From positions 310,001-374,000 of the forward strand of contig NZ_LECW02000001.1 of the NCBI RefSeq assembly GCF_001042475.2: 64,000 nt of DNA. Reading direction: 5' to 3'. Under the pieces are notes generated by a model that did no database searches, was not told where the DNA came from, and saw only the letters and a list, made by a program, of their open reading frames with translations. Each line of letters starts with the position of its first letter. Positions within the stretch are counted from its first letter, which is position 1. This DNA is from Bacillus glycinifermentans. Its GTDB lineage: Bacteria; Bacillota; Bacilli; Bacillales; Bacillaceae. Positions 28,443-36,851 of this stretch are shown here, piece after piece. Position numbers and translations under genes: made by a program.

Positions 28443-30602
28443 GTGACAGAATTGCTGCTGAAATACTTTCGCACAAAGCAAAAAGAAGTACAATCCGAGA
28501 AAACGTATGACACGCAATGTCCATTTTGCAGCATGCAATGCAAAATGCAGCTGATCGAACAAACGATTGTCACGAGAAAGAAGTATACGGCTGTCGGAAA
28601 AGATAATCCGACGACAAAAGGCCGCTTGTGCATGAAAGGGATGAATGCCCATCAGCATGCGCTTCATTCAGAGCGAATCACGCATCCGCTCTTGAAAAAA
28701 AACGGTGAATTTGTCCGCGTATCCTGGGATGAGGCGCTTCGGTTCATCAAAGAACGGGTGATGAGCATTCAGGTTGAAAACGGCCATGACGCAGTGGCGG
28801 TTTACGGGAGTGCGTCGATCACAAACGAGGAAGCCTATCTGCTCGGGAAATTCGCCCGTGTCGCCCTGAAAACGAAGCACATTGACTACAATGGACGGCT
28901 TTGCATGTCGGCAGCAGCCACAGCGGCCAATCAAACCTTTGGGATGGACCGCGGGTTCACAAATGCGCTCACGGAGATTCCGAAAACCAGGGTGATCATG
29001 CTTGCGGGAACGAATATCGCCGAATGCCAGCCGACGATGATGCCGTACTTTGAAGAGGCTAAGGAAAACGGCGCATACATCATCGTGATTGACCCGCGTG
29101 AAACGGCGACGGCGAACATCGCCGATCTCCACTTGAAGCTAAAGCCCGGAACAGATGCTGCCCTTGCAAACGGCATGCTGAAAATCATCATCGAAAAGCG
29201 GCTGACGGATGAAGCTTTCATCAAACAGCGGGCTGCGGGCTTTGAAGACGTCAAGCGCCATGTCGCGTCACTTAGCCTTGAAGAGATTTCTGAGCAGACG
29301 GGCGTGCCGATTGAACAGATACGAAAAGCCGCCGTCAAATTCGCCAAGGAAGACACGGGGATGCTGTTTACTGCGAGAGGCGTCGAGCAGCAGACGGACG
29401 GGACAGCGGCTGTCAGAAATTTACTGAATATTCTAATATCAGTTGGGAAAATCGGAAAGTTCGCATGCGGGTACGGGGCGATCACAGGCCAGGGAAACGG
29501 ACAGGGAGCAAGAGAGCACGGTCAGAAAGCCGATCAGCTTCCGGGATATCGGTCGATCGAAAACGAAAGGGACCGCGCCTATATTGCGGATGTCTGGGGA
29601 ATTGCGGAAGAGGAGCTGCCGAAAAAAGGCGTTTCCGCCTATGAAATGATCAAGAAGGTTCATGAAGGGGAGATTACCGGGATGTTTCTGATGTGTTCAA
29701 ACCCTGCCGTATCCAACCCGAACGCCCATTTTGTCAAAGCGGCTTTAAAAAAATTGAAGTTTTTTGCAGTGATCGATTTGTTTATATCCGAAACGGCAAG
29801 GCTTGCCGATGTCATTTTGCCGGCATCATCGTACCTTGAAGATGAAGGAACGATGACGAACGTGGAAGGCAGGGTTACTCTGAGGGAAGCGTCAAGACCG
29901 TGCCCGGGTGAAGCGCGGCACGACTGGAAAATCATCTGCGATATTGCAGACGCGCTCGGCAAAGGCCGTTTTTTCCGATACGAATCCGCGGAGGAGATTT
30001 TTCAAGAGCTGAGGAAAGCAAGCCGCGGGGGAATCGCCGATTATTCCGGAATCACGTATAAGCGCCTCAGAAAGGAAGGCGGCATTTTGTGGCCGTGCCC
30101 CGAAACGGAGCATCCGGGAACAGAGCGTTTGTTTGAAACGGAATTCGCCCACCCGGATCAAAAAGCGAAAATGTGCGCCGTTCCCAATGAGCCGGCTGTC
30201 AAAAAAGACCGGCCGACAGAAGAATATCCGCTGTATTTAACGACGGGGAGAGTGATGCCACACTATTTAACAGGCGTCCAGACAAGGAGGAGCGCTTCAC
30301 TCGCGGCGCGGCATTTTGAATCATTTGTGGAAATCCATCCGAATACGGCGGCAAAATATCAGATTGCAGACCGCGTCTTAGTCAAAATCGAATCGAAAAG
30401 GGGAAGAATTATCGTCAGAAGCAAATGGTCCGAGTCGATCAGGCCGGACACCGTTTTCGTTCCGATGCATTGGGCGGATTCGCAAAATGTGAATAGCCTC
30501 ATTGCCGAAGACTTGGATCCCTCCTGCAAAATGCCGGGTTTTAAGGTGTGTGCAGTCCGCATAAGCCCCTTAGATGACAAAATTGTGAATAAACTGTCAT
30601 AA
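28443..30602 (+). CDS. nasC: Assimilatory nitrate reductase catalytic subunit NasC
   Basis: A 719-residue molybdopterin oxidoreductase that reduces nitrate to nitrite. The [4Fe-4S] site is in CPFCSMQCKMQ plus GRLCMKG (about 21-60). Molybdopterin guanine dinucleotide binding segments include YGSASITNEEAYLLGK and NGRLCMSAAATAANQTFG, whose Cys is a likely Mo ligand, and the C-terminal LYLTTGRVMPHYLTG and VPMHWADSQNVN. The start GTG overlaps the end region of nasB (spacing one base). Cytoplasmic, no signal peptide. Confidence 0.93.
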   Translation: MTELLLKYFRTKQKEVQSEKTYDTQCPFCSMQCKMQLIEQTIVTRKKYTAVGKDNPTTKGRLCMKGMNAHQHALHSERITHPLLKKNGEFVRVSWDEALRFIKERVMSIQVENGHDAVAVYGSASITNEEAYLLGKFARVALKTKHIDYNGRLCMSAAATAANQTFGMDRGFTNALTEIPKTRVIMLAGTNIAECQPTMMPYFEEAKENGAYIIVIDPRETATANIADLHLKLKPGTDAALANGMLKIIIEKRLTDEAFIKQRAAGFEDVKRHVASLSLEEISEQTGVPIEQIRKAAVKFAKEDTGMLFTARGVEQQTDGTAAVRNLLNILISVGKIGKFACGYGAITGQGNGQGAREHGQKADQLPGYRSIENERDRAYIADVWGIAEEELPKKGVSAYEMIKKVHEGEITGMFLMCSNPAVSNPNAHFVKAALKKLKFFAVIDLFISETARLADVILPASSYLEDEGTMTNVEGRVTLREASRPCPGEARHDWKIICDIADALGKGRFFRYESAEEIFQELRKASRGGIADYSGITYKRLRKEGGILWPCPETEHPGTERLFETEFAHPDQKAKMCAVPNEPAVKKDRPTEEYPLYLTTGRVMPHYLTGVQTRRSASLAARHFESFVEIHPNTAAKYQIADRVLVKIESKRGRIIVRSKWSESIRPDTVFVPMHWADSQNVNSLIAEDLDPSCKMPGFKVCAVRISPLDDKIVNKLS

Positions 30603-30654
30603 AGTGTCATAAAAAGTTTACAAAATTAAATATATTTTGTGATAACTTAAAACA

Positions 30655-30671
30655 TGTAAAATAAATACATC
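30655..30671 (+). promoter_or_regulatory. Candidate NsrR/ResD-type control site before nasD
   Basis: ATGTA (30655-30659) and TACAT (30667-30671) are perfect inverted arms 7 bp apart in an AT-rich gap of 113 bp between nasC and nasD. B. subtilis nasD has an internal promoter controlled by ResD and NsrR, with a similar AT-rich inverted repeat. A partial TnrA-like match, TGTCATAAAGTGTCATA, lies at 30595-30611. Assignment is tentative. Confidence 0.45.
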
Positions 30672-30715
30672 TTTTGAGCGAGTTTGTAAATCTCTTTGAA
30701 AAGGGGAGGATCATA

Positions 30716-33136
30716 GTGGAAAAAAAGCAGCTAGTCCTTATAGGGAACGGAATGGCCGGGGTAAGGGCCATTGAAGAAATACTTAAAGTGTCAGACGAAC
30801 AGTTCCAGATCACGATTTTCGGAAAAGAACCGCATCCGAATTACAACCGGATTCTTCTTTCCAAAGTGCTGCAAGGTGATACGGACATTCAAGACATTAC
30901 ATTGAACGATTGGAACTGGTATGAAGAAAACGGCATTCAGCTTTATACGGGTGAAGAAGTCGTCAAAGTCGACCCGGAAAACAAAACGGTGACGACGGAC
31001 TCAGGAAGGATTCAGCCGTATGATGAGCTGATTTTGGCGACAGGTTCTCTCCCTTTTATTCTGCCGCTGCCCGGCGCTGATAAAGAAGGCGTCACGGGTT
31101 TTCGCGACATCAAGGATACGGATGTGATGCTCGAAGCTTCCAAAACGTATAAAAAAGCGGCCGTCATCGGCGGCGGACTGCTCGGGCTGGAAGCCGCGCG
31201 CGGACTTCTCAACCTCGGGATGGACGTCAGCGTCATCCACCTTGCTCCGTACTTGATGGAGCGCCAGCTTGACGCGACGGCTGGCCGTCTTCTGCAAAAA
31301 GAGCTCGAAAAGCAGGGCATGACATTCTTTCTTGAAAAGCAGACGGAAGAAATTTTCGGAAACGAACGTGTAGAAGGTTTAAAATTCAAAGACGGCACAA
31401 CGCTAGACGCCGATCTGGTCGTCATGGCCGTCGGAATCAAGCCGAACGTTCAGCTTGGCAAAGACTGCGGCCTTCCGGTGAACAGGGGCATCATCGTTGA
31501 TGATTACATGCAGACGGAAAACCCTCATATTTATGCCGTCGGCGAATGCGCCGAACACAGGGGAATCGCATACGGGCTTGTCGCGCCTCTTTATGAACAG
31601 GCGAAGGTGCTTGCGAAGAAAATTTGCGGCATAGAGACGAAGCCGTATGAAGGCTCTGTTTTATCGACCCAATTAAAGGTTTCGGGTGTTGAGGTCTTTT
31701 CTGCAGGCGATTTTAACGAAGATGACGATGAAGGCAAAAAAGCGATCAAAGTGTTTGATGATCAGGATGGGATCTATAAAAAGGTCGTTCTTCGCGGCAA
31801 CCAGGTGATCGGCGCCGTATTGTTCGGCGACAGCAGCGACGGCAACAGATTGTTCTCCATGATACAAAAAGGAGCGGACATCACGGAAACGTCGAAAGTG
31901 TCAATCCTGCAGCCTTTGAATCAGGAGGAAGGCATGAGCATTACGGCCGCGATGAGCGACGATGAGATCGTGTGCGGCTGCAACGGCGTCTCAAAAGGCA
32001 TGATCATTCAGGCCATCAAAGAGCAGGGCTGTACGTCAACCGATGAAATCAAGGCTTGTACGGGAGCTTCCCGTTCCTGCGGAGGCTGTAAACCGCTCGT
32101 TGCGGAAATCCTCCAGCATACGCTGGGCTCTGAATTTGACGCATCCGCGCAAAAAGAGGCAATCTGCGGCTGCACCGACCTTTCAAGAGATGAAGTGGTC
32201 GCCGAAATCAGGGAAAAGGGCCTTACGCATACGAGAGAAGTCATGAATGTGCTCGGCTGGAAAACGGAGGAAGGCTGTTCAAAATGCCGCCCGGCTCTCA
32301 ACTACTATCTCGGCATGATCAATCCGAAAGAATACCATGATGAAAGGGAGTCGCGCTTTGTAAACGAACGGATGCATGCCAACATTCAAAAAGACGGCAC
32401 ATATTCCGTCGTACCGCGGATGTATGGCGGCGTCACCAATGCAAACGATCTGCGCCGCATTGCCGATGTCGTCGACAAATACGAGATTCCTCTTGTGAAA
32501 ATGACGGGAGGTCAGCGGATCGACCTGATCGGCGTCAAAAAAGAAGACCTTCCGAAAGTTTGGGAAGACCTCGACATGCCGTCCGGCTTTGCTTACGGCA
32601 AAACGCTCAGAACGGTCAAAACGTGCGTTGGCGAACAATTCTGCCGCTTCGGCACACAGGATTCGATGGCTCTCGGAATCGAGCTTGAGAAAAAATTCGA
32701 AGGGCTTTACGCACCTCATAAAATCAAAATGGCAGTTTCCGCCTGTCCGAGAAACTGCGCTGAATCGGGCATTAAAGACGTCGGCATCGTCGGCATCGAC
32801 GGAGGCTGGGAAATCTATGTCGGCGGAAACGGCGGTACGCATCTGCGCGCCGGAGATCTTTTGATGAAAGTAAAAACGAAGGAAGAAGTTTTCGAAGTAA
32901 CGGGCGCTTACCTTCAATATTACAGGGAAACGGCCAACTATTTAGAACGCACTTCCGCATGGCTTGAACGGGTCGGCCTGTCCCACGTCCAATCCGTATT
33001 GAACGATGAAGCGAAGCGCAAAGAATTGAATGAACGCATGGATGAAGCGCTGTCTGTCCACAAAGATCCGTGGAGGAACTTTTTGAAAGACGAAAAGACA
33101 ACAAAGCAATTGTTTGAAAGTGTTGTCACATCTTAA
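30716..33136 (+). CDS. nasD: NADH-dependent nitrite reductase large subunit NasD
   Basis: An 806-residue enzyme that reduces nitrite to ammonium. Domains in order: FAD/NAD(P)H module (1-300), BFD-type [2Fe-2S] regions (CGCNGVSKG..CGGCKP; CGCTDL..CSKCRP), ferredoxin-like half domain (GGVTNANDLRRIADV) and the [4Fe-4S]-siroheme domain with KTCVGEQFC and SACPRNC, i.e. CX5C and CX3C. The start is GTG 30716 seven bases after GGGGAGGA; an upstream frame start has no support. In B. subtilis the enzyme serves both assimilation and anaerobic nitrite respiration. Confidence 0.94.
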   Translation: MEKKQLVLIGNGMAGVRAIEEILKVSDEQFQITIFGKEPHPNYNRILLSKVLQGDTDIQDITLNDWNWYEENGIQLYTGEEVVKVDPENKTVTTDSGRIQPYDELILATGSLPFILPLPGADKEGVTGFRDIKDTDVMLEASKTYKKAAVIGGGLLGLEAARGLLNLGMDVSVIHLAPYLMERQLDATAGRLLQKELEKQGMTFFLEKQTEEIFGNERVEGLKFKDGTTLDADLVVMAVGIKPNVQLGKDCGLPVNRGIIVDDYMQTENPHIYAVGECAEHRGIAYGLVAPLYEQAKVLAKKICGIETKPYEGSVLSTQLKVSGVEVFSAGDFNEDDDEGKKAIKVFDDQDGIYKKVVLRGNQVIGAVLFGDSSDGNRLFSMIQKGADITETSKVSILQPLNQEEGMSITAAMSDDEIVCGCNGVSKGMIIQAIKEQGCTSTDEIKACTGASRSCGGCKPLVAEILQHTLGSEFDASAQKEAICGCTDLSRDEVVAEIREKGLTHTREVMNVLGWKTEEGCSKCRPALNYYLGMINPKEYHDERESRFVNERMHANIQKDGTYSVVPRMYGGVTNANDLRRIADVVDKYEIPLVKMTGGQRIDLIGVKKEDLPKVWEDLDMPSGFAYGKTLRTVKTCVGEQFCRFGTQDSMALGIELEKKFEGLYAPHKIKMAVSACPRNCAESGIKDVGIVGIDGGWEIYVGGNGGTHLRAGDLLMKVKTKEEVFEVTGAYLQYYRETANYLERTSAWLERVGLSHVQSVLNDEAKRKELNERMDEALSVHKDPWRNFLKDEKTTKQLFESVVTS

Positions 33137-33169
33137 GGCAAGCGGAAACCACTTTGAGGAGGAATTCAC

Positions 33170-33490
33170 ATGGTGAACAAAGATTTGACAAAGGTCTTCG
33201 TCGCGAAAATCGGCGATCTACCGGATCGGCTGGGAAAGACAGTGATGGTCGACGATAAGGAAATTGCGGTATTCAAGCTTTCGAACGGCGGCGTCCGCGC
33301 GGTTGAAAACCGCTGCCCCCACAAAGGGGGCGTGCTTGCCGAAGGAATGGTAAGCGGCGAATTCGTATTTTGCCCGATGCACGATTGGAAAATCAGCCTT
33401 GTAGACGGAAAAGTACAAGAGCCTGATACAGGCTGCATCAAAACCTATGAAACGGTGGTTGACGGGGAAGACCTGTTTATCGTTTATTGA
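33170..33490 (+). CDS. nasE: Nitrite reductase small subunit NasE
   Basis: A 106-residue Rieske-like protein with the cluster-binding boxes CPHKGG and CPMHDW (about 45-73), so it keeps the CXH/CXXH ligands. It partners NasD. GAGGAGG lies ahead of the ATG, 33 bp after nasD. Confidence 0.93.
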   Translation: MVNKDLTKVFVAKIGDLPDRLGKTVMVDDKEIAVFKLSNGGVRAVENRCPHKGGVLAEGMVSGEFVFCPMHDWKISLVDGKVQEPDTGCIKTYETVVDGEDLFIVY

Positions 33491-33581
33491 GAGCTTCATG
33501 GGATCAGATTTCGCGTGATCCTCTTCATTTTTTAAACCGCTAAGGCATTCACAGAATCGGCAGATGGAAGGATGACAGTTG

Positions 33582-35024
33582 ATGGGGAATGGAAAAGTAT
33601 TTTTTGTAGGGGCCGGACCGGGAGACTCAGGACTCATTACGCTGAAAGGAAAAGCATTGATTGAGAAAGCGGATGTCATTTTGTATGACAGGCTGGTCAA
33701 TGCCCGGCTGCTTGAACATGCGAAAGATTCGTGCGAATTCATCTATTGCGGGAAGCTGCCAAACCGGCATTATATGAAACAGGATGAAATCAATGCATTT
33801 CTGATCGAGAAGGGCTTAAAAGGTCTCACTGTCGTCCGGCTCAAAGGGGGAGATCCGAGCGTATTCGGCAGAGTCGGAGAAGAAGCCGCCGCCATCAGCG
33901 AATACGGCATCCCGTATGAAATGGTGCCCGGCATTACTTCCGGAATCGCGGCGCCCCTTTACGCCGGGCTGCCGGTGACCCACCGCGATTTTGCTTCATC
34001 TTTTGCCGTGATCACTGCCCACGATAAATCAGGTAAACCTGATATGGACTGGGAAGGGCTTGCCAGAAGCGTTCAAACTCTCGTATTTTATATGGGCATC
34101 AAAAATCTCGACTATATATGCGAGCAGCTGGTCAAACACGGCAAATCTCCCCTCGTCCCCGTTATGGTCATCCAATGGGGCACATGGGGCAGGCAGCGGA
34201 GCGTAAAAGGAACGCTTCAGGATATCCGGCAAAAAATAACGGAGCATCATATCAAAAATCCCGCGATCATCGTCATCGGGAATATCGTGTCTTTCCGGCG
34301 CCGCAGCTGGTTTGAGGAAAAGCCGCTGATCGGGCGGAACATCCTTGCCGTTCAAAGCGGGGAAAAAAGCCTGCCGGCAGACGAACTGAGGGAACAAGGC
34401 GCTGAAGTCATTGAATGGCCAAAGTGGAAACCGCTAAAATCGATTCAGGATGATGCGCTGTTAAAACGGATCGAAACCTTTGACAGCGTCCTGTTCACGT
34501 CGAGGAGATCGGCGGATGAGTTTTTCAGCCGTCTCGCATTCCTGAAGGTCGACATTAGAGAAGTACGGGGTACGCTCTATGCTTCCGATTCTTCGGTAAA
34601 AGAAGCACTTGAGGAGCGGGGATTTTTCGCCTATTTACAGCAAGGCGTACCGCTTTCAGGTCCGTGCTTGATCGTGGGCAGCCGCCGGGCGGTACAAAAC
34701 AAACCGCATCCGCAATGTGAAACACTCACAACGCACGACCAAACGATCGATACCCGTTTCACTGCAATCATAAAACGCGAAATCCAAGAGTTTCCCATCG
34801 ATACGATCTTGTTTTCTGCGGGAGAGTGTGTCGAACTATTTATGAAAGAGGCTGAAAGCATCGGCATGTCTCCCGAAACGGCGGCAAAGCGCATTCTCGC
34901 CGTCTGCCTCAGCAGAGAGGCGGAAAAAGCGGCAAAAGACTGCGGATTCCGCCACGTTCGTGCCCCGGGGCAAGCTGTGTCGCTTGAAGACTTTGAACAT
35001 CATGAGGTTTTGCAAAGCCAATGA
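33582..35024 (+). CDS. nasF: Uroporphyrinogen-III methyltransferase NasF with HemD-like domain
   Basis: A 480-residue bifunctional-looking protein. Residues ~4-240 are an S-adenosylmethionine uroporphyrinogen-III C-methyltransferase (VGAGPGDSGLITLKG, YDRLV, VRLKGGDPSVFGR, PGITSG, YMGI), making precorrin-2 for siroheme, the NasD cofactor. Residues ~250-480 resemble uroporphyrinogen-III synthase. It is the last nas gene and is followed by a strong terminator. ATG 33582 is chosen over an adjacent TTG because of the AAGGATG site. Confidence 0.91.
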   Translation: MGNGKVFFVGAGPGDSGLITLKGKALIEKADVILYDRLVNARLLEHAKDSCEFIYCGKLPNRHYMKQDEINAFLIEKGLKGLTVVRLKGGDPSVFGRVGEEAAAISEYGIPYEMVPGITSGIAAPLYAGLPVTHRDFASSFAVITAHDKSGKPDMDWEGLARSVQTLVFYMGIKNLDYICEQLVKHGKSPLVPVMVIQWGTWGRQRSVKGTLQDIRQKITEHHIKNPAIIVIGNIVSFRRRSWFEEKPLIGRNILAVQSGEKSLPADELREQGAEVIEWPKWKPLKSIQDDALLKRIETFDSVLFTSRRSADEFFSRLAFLKVDIREVRGTLYASDSSVKEALEERGFFAYLQQGVPLSGPCLIVGSRRAVQNKPHPQCETLTTHDQTIDTRFTAIIKREIQEFPIDTILFSAGECVELFMKEAESIGMSPETAAKRILAVCLSREAEKAAKDCGFRHVRAPGQAVSLEDFEHHEVLQSQ

Positions 35025-35030
35025 ACAGAA

Positions 35031-35055
35031 AAAGCAGGGGGCATTCCCCTGCTTT
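35031..35055. terminator. Bidirectional terminator between nasF and merR gene
   Basis: Stem aaagcagggg / cccctgcttt, loop gcatt, with A-run before and T-run after; both genes converge here. Confidence 0.85.
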
Positions 35056-35057
35056 TT

Positions 35058-35441
35058 TCAAGTGTTCAGATCCCCAGCTTTCACAAGAGATTCGTAATAA
35101 TCGATTTTGCCATCGATCTTTTCTAAATTGGCTTGCAGTTTACCGATATCCTCCGCGATTTTCCGGCGGTGGATTTTCAGCATGTCTCTCCGTTTTTCGG
35201 CTGTTTCATTTCCTTGGCTGCGCAGGGATGAGAATGTTTTCATGTTTTCGATCGGCATCCCCGTTTCCCGCAGGCGAAGCAAAAAATGAACCCAGGAAAT
35301 ATCTGATTCTGTATATTCGCGGTTGCCGTTTTGGTCGCGCCGAATATCTGGAAGAAGGCCGATTTTTTCATAATATCGCAGCGTATGGGCCGAAAGCTTT
35401 GTCAATTGTGCAGTCTGTTGAATAGTAAATGTTTTATCCAT
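35058..35441 (-). CDS. MerR-family regulator
   Basis: A 127-residue MerR protein: helix-turn-helix at FTIQQTAQLTKLSAHTLRYYEKIGLL, second wing helix, and a C-terminal dimerisation coiled coil (about 80-120). It has no cysteine at all, so neither a metal-thiolate site nor a redox Cys like that of AdhR is present; the signal must act otherwise. It is divergent from the AhpD-like gene at 35517, whose promoter has a MerR-type 19-bp spacer with a perfect dyad. A TATAAT lies so close to its own ATG that the mRNA could be leaderless. Confidence 0.87.
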   Translation of the reverse strand: MDKTFTIQQTAQLTKLSAHTLRYYEKIGLLPDIRRDQNGNREYTESDISWVHFLLRLRETGMPIENMKTFSSLRSQGNETAEKRRDMLKIHRRKIAEDIGKLQANLEKIDGKIDYYESLVKAGDLNT

Positions 35442-35448
35442 GTTCCCT

Positions 35449-35454
35449 ATTATA
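35449..35454 (-). promoter_or_regulatory. -10 box of the merR gene, very close to its start codon
   Basis: TATAAT on the minus strand ends eight bases before the ATG at 35441, placing the expected start point at about 35442. The upstream -35 region overlaps the shared dyad at 35470-35485 and has no good TTGACA match, which would fit autoregulation. Confidence 0.45.
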
Positions 35455-35464
35455 CTAAAAAAGC

Positions 35465-35495
35465 TTGCCTTAGAGCGCGCTCTAACGTGTAGGAT
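35465..35495 (+). promoter_or_regulatory. MerR-type promoter of the AhpD-like gene
   Basis: TTGCCT (35465-35470) and TAGGAT (35490-35495) are 19 bp apart; ttagagcgcgctctaa (35470-35485) is a perfect 16-bp palindrome in the spacer. This is the classic architecture of a promoter remodelled by a MerR activator, and the merR gene is divergent. Confidence 0.8.
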
Positions 35496-35516
35496 TCATA
35501 TCAGGGAGGGATCAAT

Positions 35517-35891
35517 ATGGATCAAGAAAGATATACACGCGGAATTGAAAATTTACGTGCCATTGATGGAGAAGGCGGAAAGAAGGTGATCGATTCGTTG
35601 AAGGACATAGCGCCTGATCTTGGACGATATATTGTTGAATTCGCATTCGGGGATATTTATTCGCGGGAAGGCTTGACTCTGAAAGAACCCGAGCTGATCA
35701 CGATTTCGGCTTTGACCGCTCAAGGGGGCTGTGAGGCGCAGCTTCATGTCCATATCAATGCCGGGCTGAATGTCGGGCTGACGCCTCTCCAAATAACAGA
35801 AACGATGCTGCAGTGCGTTCCTTATACAGGATTTCCGCGTGTGTTGAACGCGGTGAACGTTGCAAAACGGGTGTTTCAGGAGCAGCATTGA
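35517..35891 (+). CDS. Carboxymuconolactone decarboxylase/AhpD-like protein
   Basis: A 124-residue all-helical protein of the CMD family (VIDSLKDIAPDLGRYIVEFAFGDIYSREGLTLKEPELITISAL is typical in outline). It has one Cys in GGCEAQLHVHINA (about residue 72) followed by two His, and lacks the CXXC of AhpD peroxidases; a second Cys lies at LQCVPY. GGGAGG precedes the ATG. MerR control suggests a role in detoxifying a small reactive compound; the substrate is unknown. Confidence 0.83.
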   Translation: MDQERYTRGIENLRAIDGEGGKKVIDSLKDIAPDLGRYIVEFAFGDIYSREGLTLKEPELITISALTAQGGCEAQLHVHINAGLNVGLTPLQITETMLQCVPYTGFPRVLNAVNVAKRVFQEQH

Positions 35892-35900
35892 CGGATAGAG

Positions 35901-35936
35901 AGCTGACGTTCTGTTTTTGAAAACAGAACGTCAGCT
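35901..35936. terminator. Long bidirectional terminator
   Basis: A perfect 16-bp stem agctgacgttctgttt / aaacagaacgtcagct with a 4-nt loop and T-run, between converging genes. Confidence 0.88.
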
Positions 35937-36329
35937 TTTCGGCATTTGATAGTTCAGCAGCCATTTCACGCCATATTTGTCCGTTACATTTGCGTGAAGC
36001 GCGCCCCAAAACGTTTTTTGCAGTTCAAGGGATGCTTGTCCTCCGCTTTTCAGCGCTTCGTATGCCCGGCGGATTTCTTCCTCGCTTTCACACTCCAATG
36101 TGACACTGACATGGTCACCTTTTGTCACTTTTCCAAAAACGTCAGAAAAATGGATGACGCTGTCTCCGAGATGAAGTTCGGCATGCAGATATTTTCCTTC
36201 GTGTCCTTTGAACGACTCGATTCCGTCGGCCAGCTGAACGTTTTGAACTTCTCCGCCGAGGGCGTCCTGATAAAATGCGATAGCTTCTTTACAGCCGTCT
36301 ATAAAGAGATAGGGATTTGCGCTTTTCAT
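35931..36329 (-). CDS. Glyoxalase/PhnB-like (VOC-fold) protein
   Basis: A 132-residue vicinal-oxygen-chelate protein of the PhnB/YdfO-like type: NPYLFIDGCKEAIAFYQDALGGEV, HLGDSVIHFSDVFG, and the C-terminal FWGALHANVTDKYGVKWLLNY. The usual metal ligands are only partly kept, as in other PhnB-like members, so its chemistry is uncertain. The start is ATG 36329 after AGGAGGAG; a longer upstream frame is hydrophobic noise. Confidence 0.83.
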   Translation of the reverse strand: MKSANPYLFIDGCKEAIAFYQDALGGEVQNVQLADGIESFKGHEGKYLHAELHLGDSVIHFSDVFGKVTKGDHVSVTLECESEEEIRRAYEALKSGGQASLELQKTFWGALHANVTDKYGVKWLLNYQMPKS

Positions 36330-36416
36330 GCAGTCTCCTCCTTTTGACTTAGTATACCCGAAATCGTGGGAGAATGAGAGAAAAAGCGGTATAATGAGAT
36401 AAAAAGGATGATAACT

Positions 36417-36815
36417 GTGAATATGAGCGCGCTGCCGCATCGATACCCCTTTTTATTCGTAGACCGCGTCGTTGAACATGAGCCGGGGAAATCGGCGAAA
36501 GGATACAAATTAATATCGGAAAATGACTGGTACATCACGGAAACGCAAAAGGAGATGCCGTTTTCGATCGTCATCGAAGCGCTGGCCCAGACCGCCGCGT
36601 TCACAGCCTTGACGGAAGGTACGGAAATCGGCTTTCTTTCTTCTGTAAAAAAGGCGGAATGCTTCGGCCGGGCGGTTCCGGGCGACAAGCTTGACCTTTA
36701 TTTTGAAGTGCTCCGCTATAAACGCGGATTTTTATTCGGGAAAGGACTGGCGTCTGTAAACGGCCAAAAGGTTGCAGAAGCCGAACTGGGGATTTATATG
36801 GAGAGCGGAACATAA
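36417..36815 (+). CDS. FabZ-like 3-hydroxyacyl-ACP dehydratase-family protein
   Basis: A ~133-residue hot-dog-fold protein. PHRYPFLFVDRVVE carries the catalytic His of FabZ, and PFSIVIEALAQTAAF carries the catalytic Glu position on the long helix; VPGDKLDLYFEVLRYKRGF follows. It lacks some FabZ C-terminal features and is not next to fatty-acid genes, so it may act on another acyl substrate. GTG 36417 is preferred because AAGGA lies eight bases upstream; ATG 36408 abuts that site. Confidence 0.78.
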   Translation: MNMSALPHRYPFLFVDRVVEHEPGKSAKGYKLISENDWYITETQKEMPFSIVIEALAQTAAFTALTEGTEIGFLSSVKKAECFGRAVPGDKLDLYFEVLRYKRGFLFGKGLASVNGQKVAEAELGIYMESGT

Positions 36816-36821
36816 CAGGAA

Positions 36822-36847
36822 AGGCCGCCGGGTATTGCCGGCGGCCT
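36822..36847 (+). terminator. Terminator between the FabZ-like and secreted-protein genes
   Basis: Stem aggccgccgg / ccggcggcct, loop of six bases, 7-T tail; the converging gene ends five bases away. Confidence 0.85.
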
Positions 36848-36851
36848 TTTT

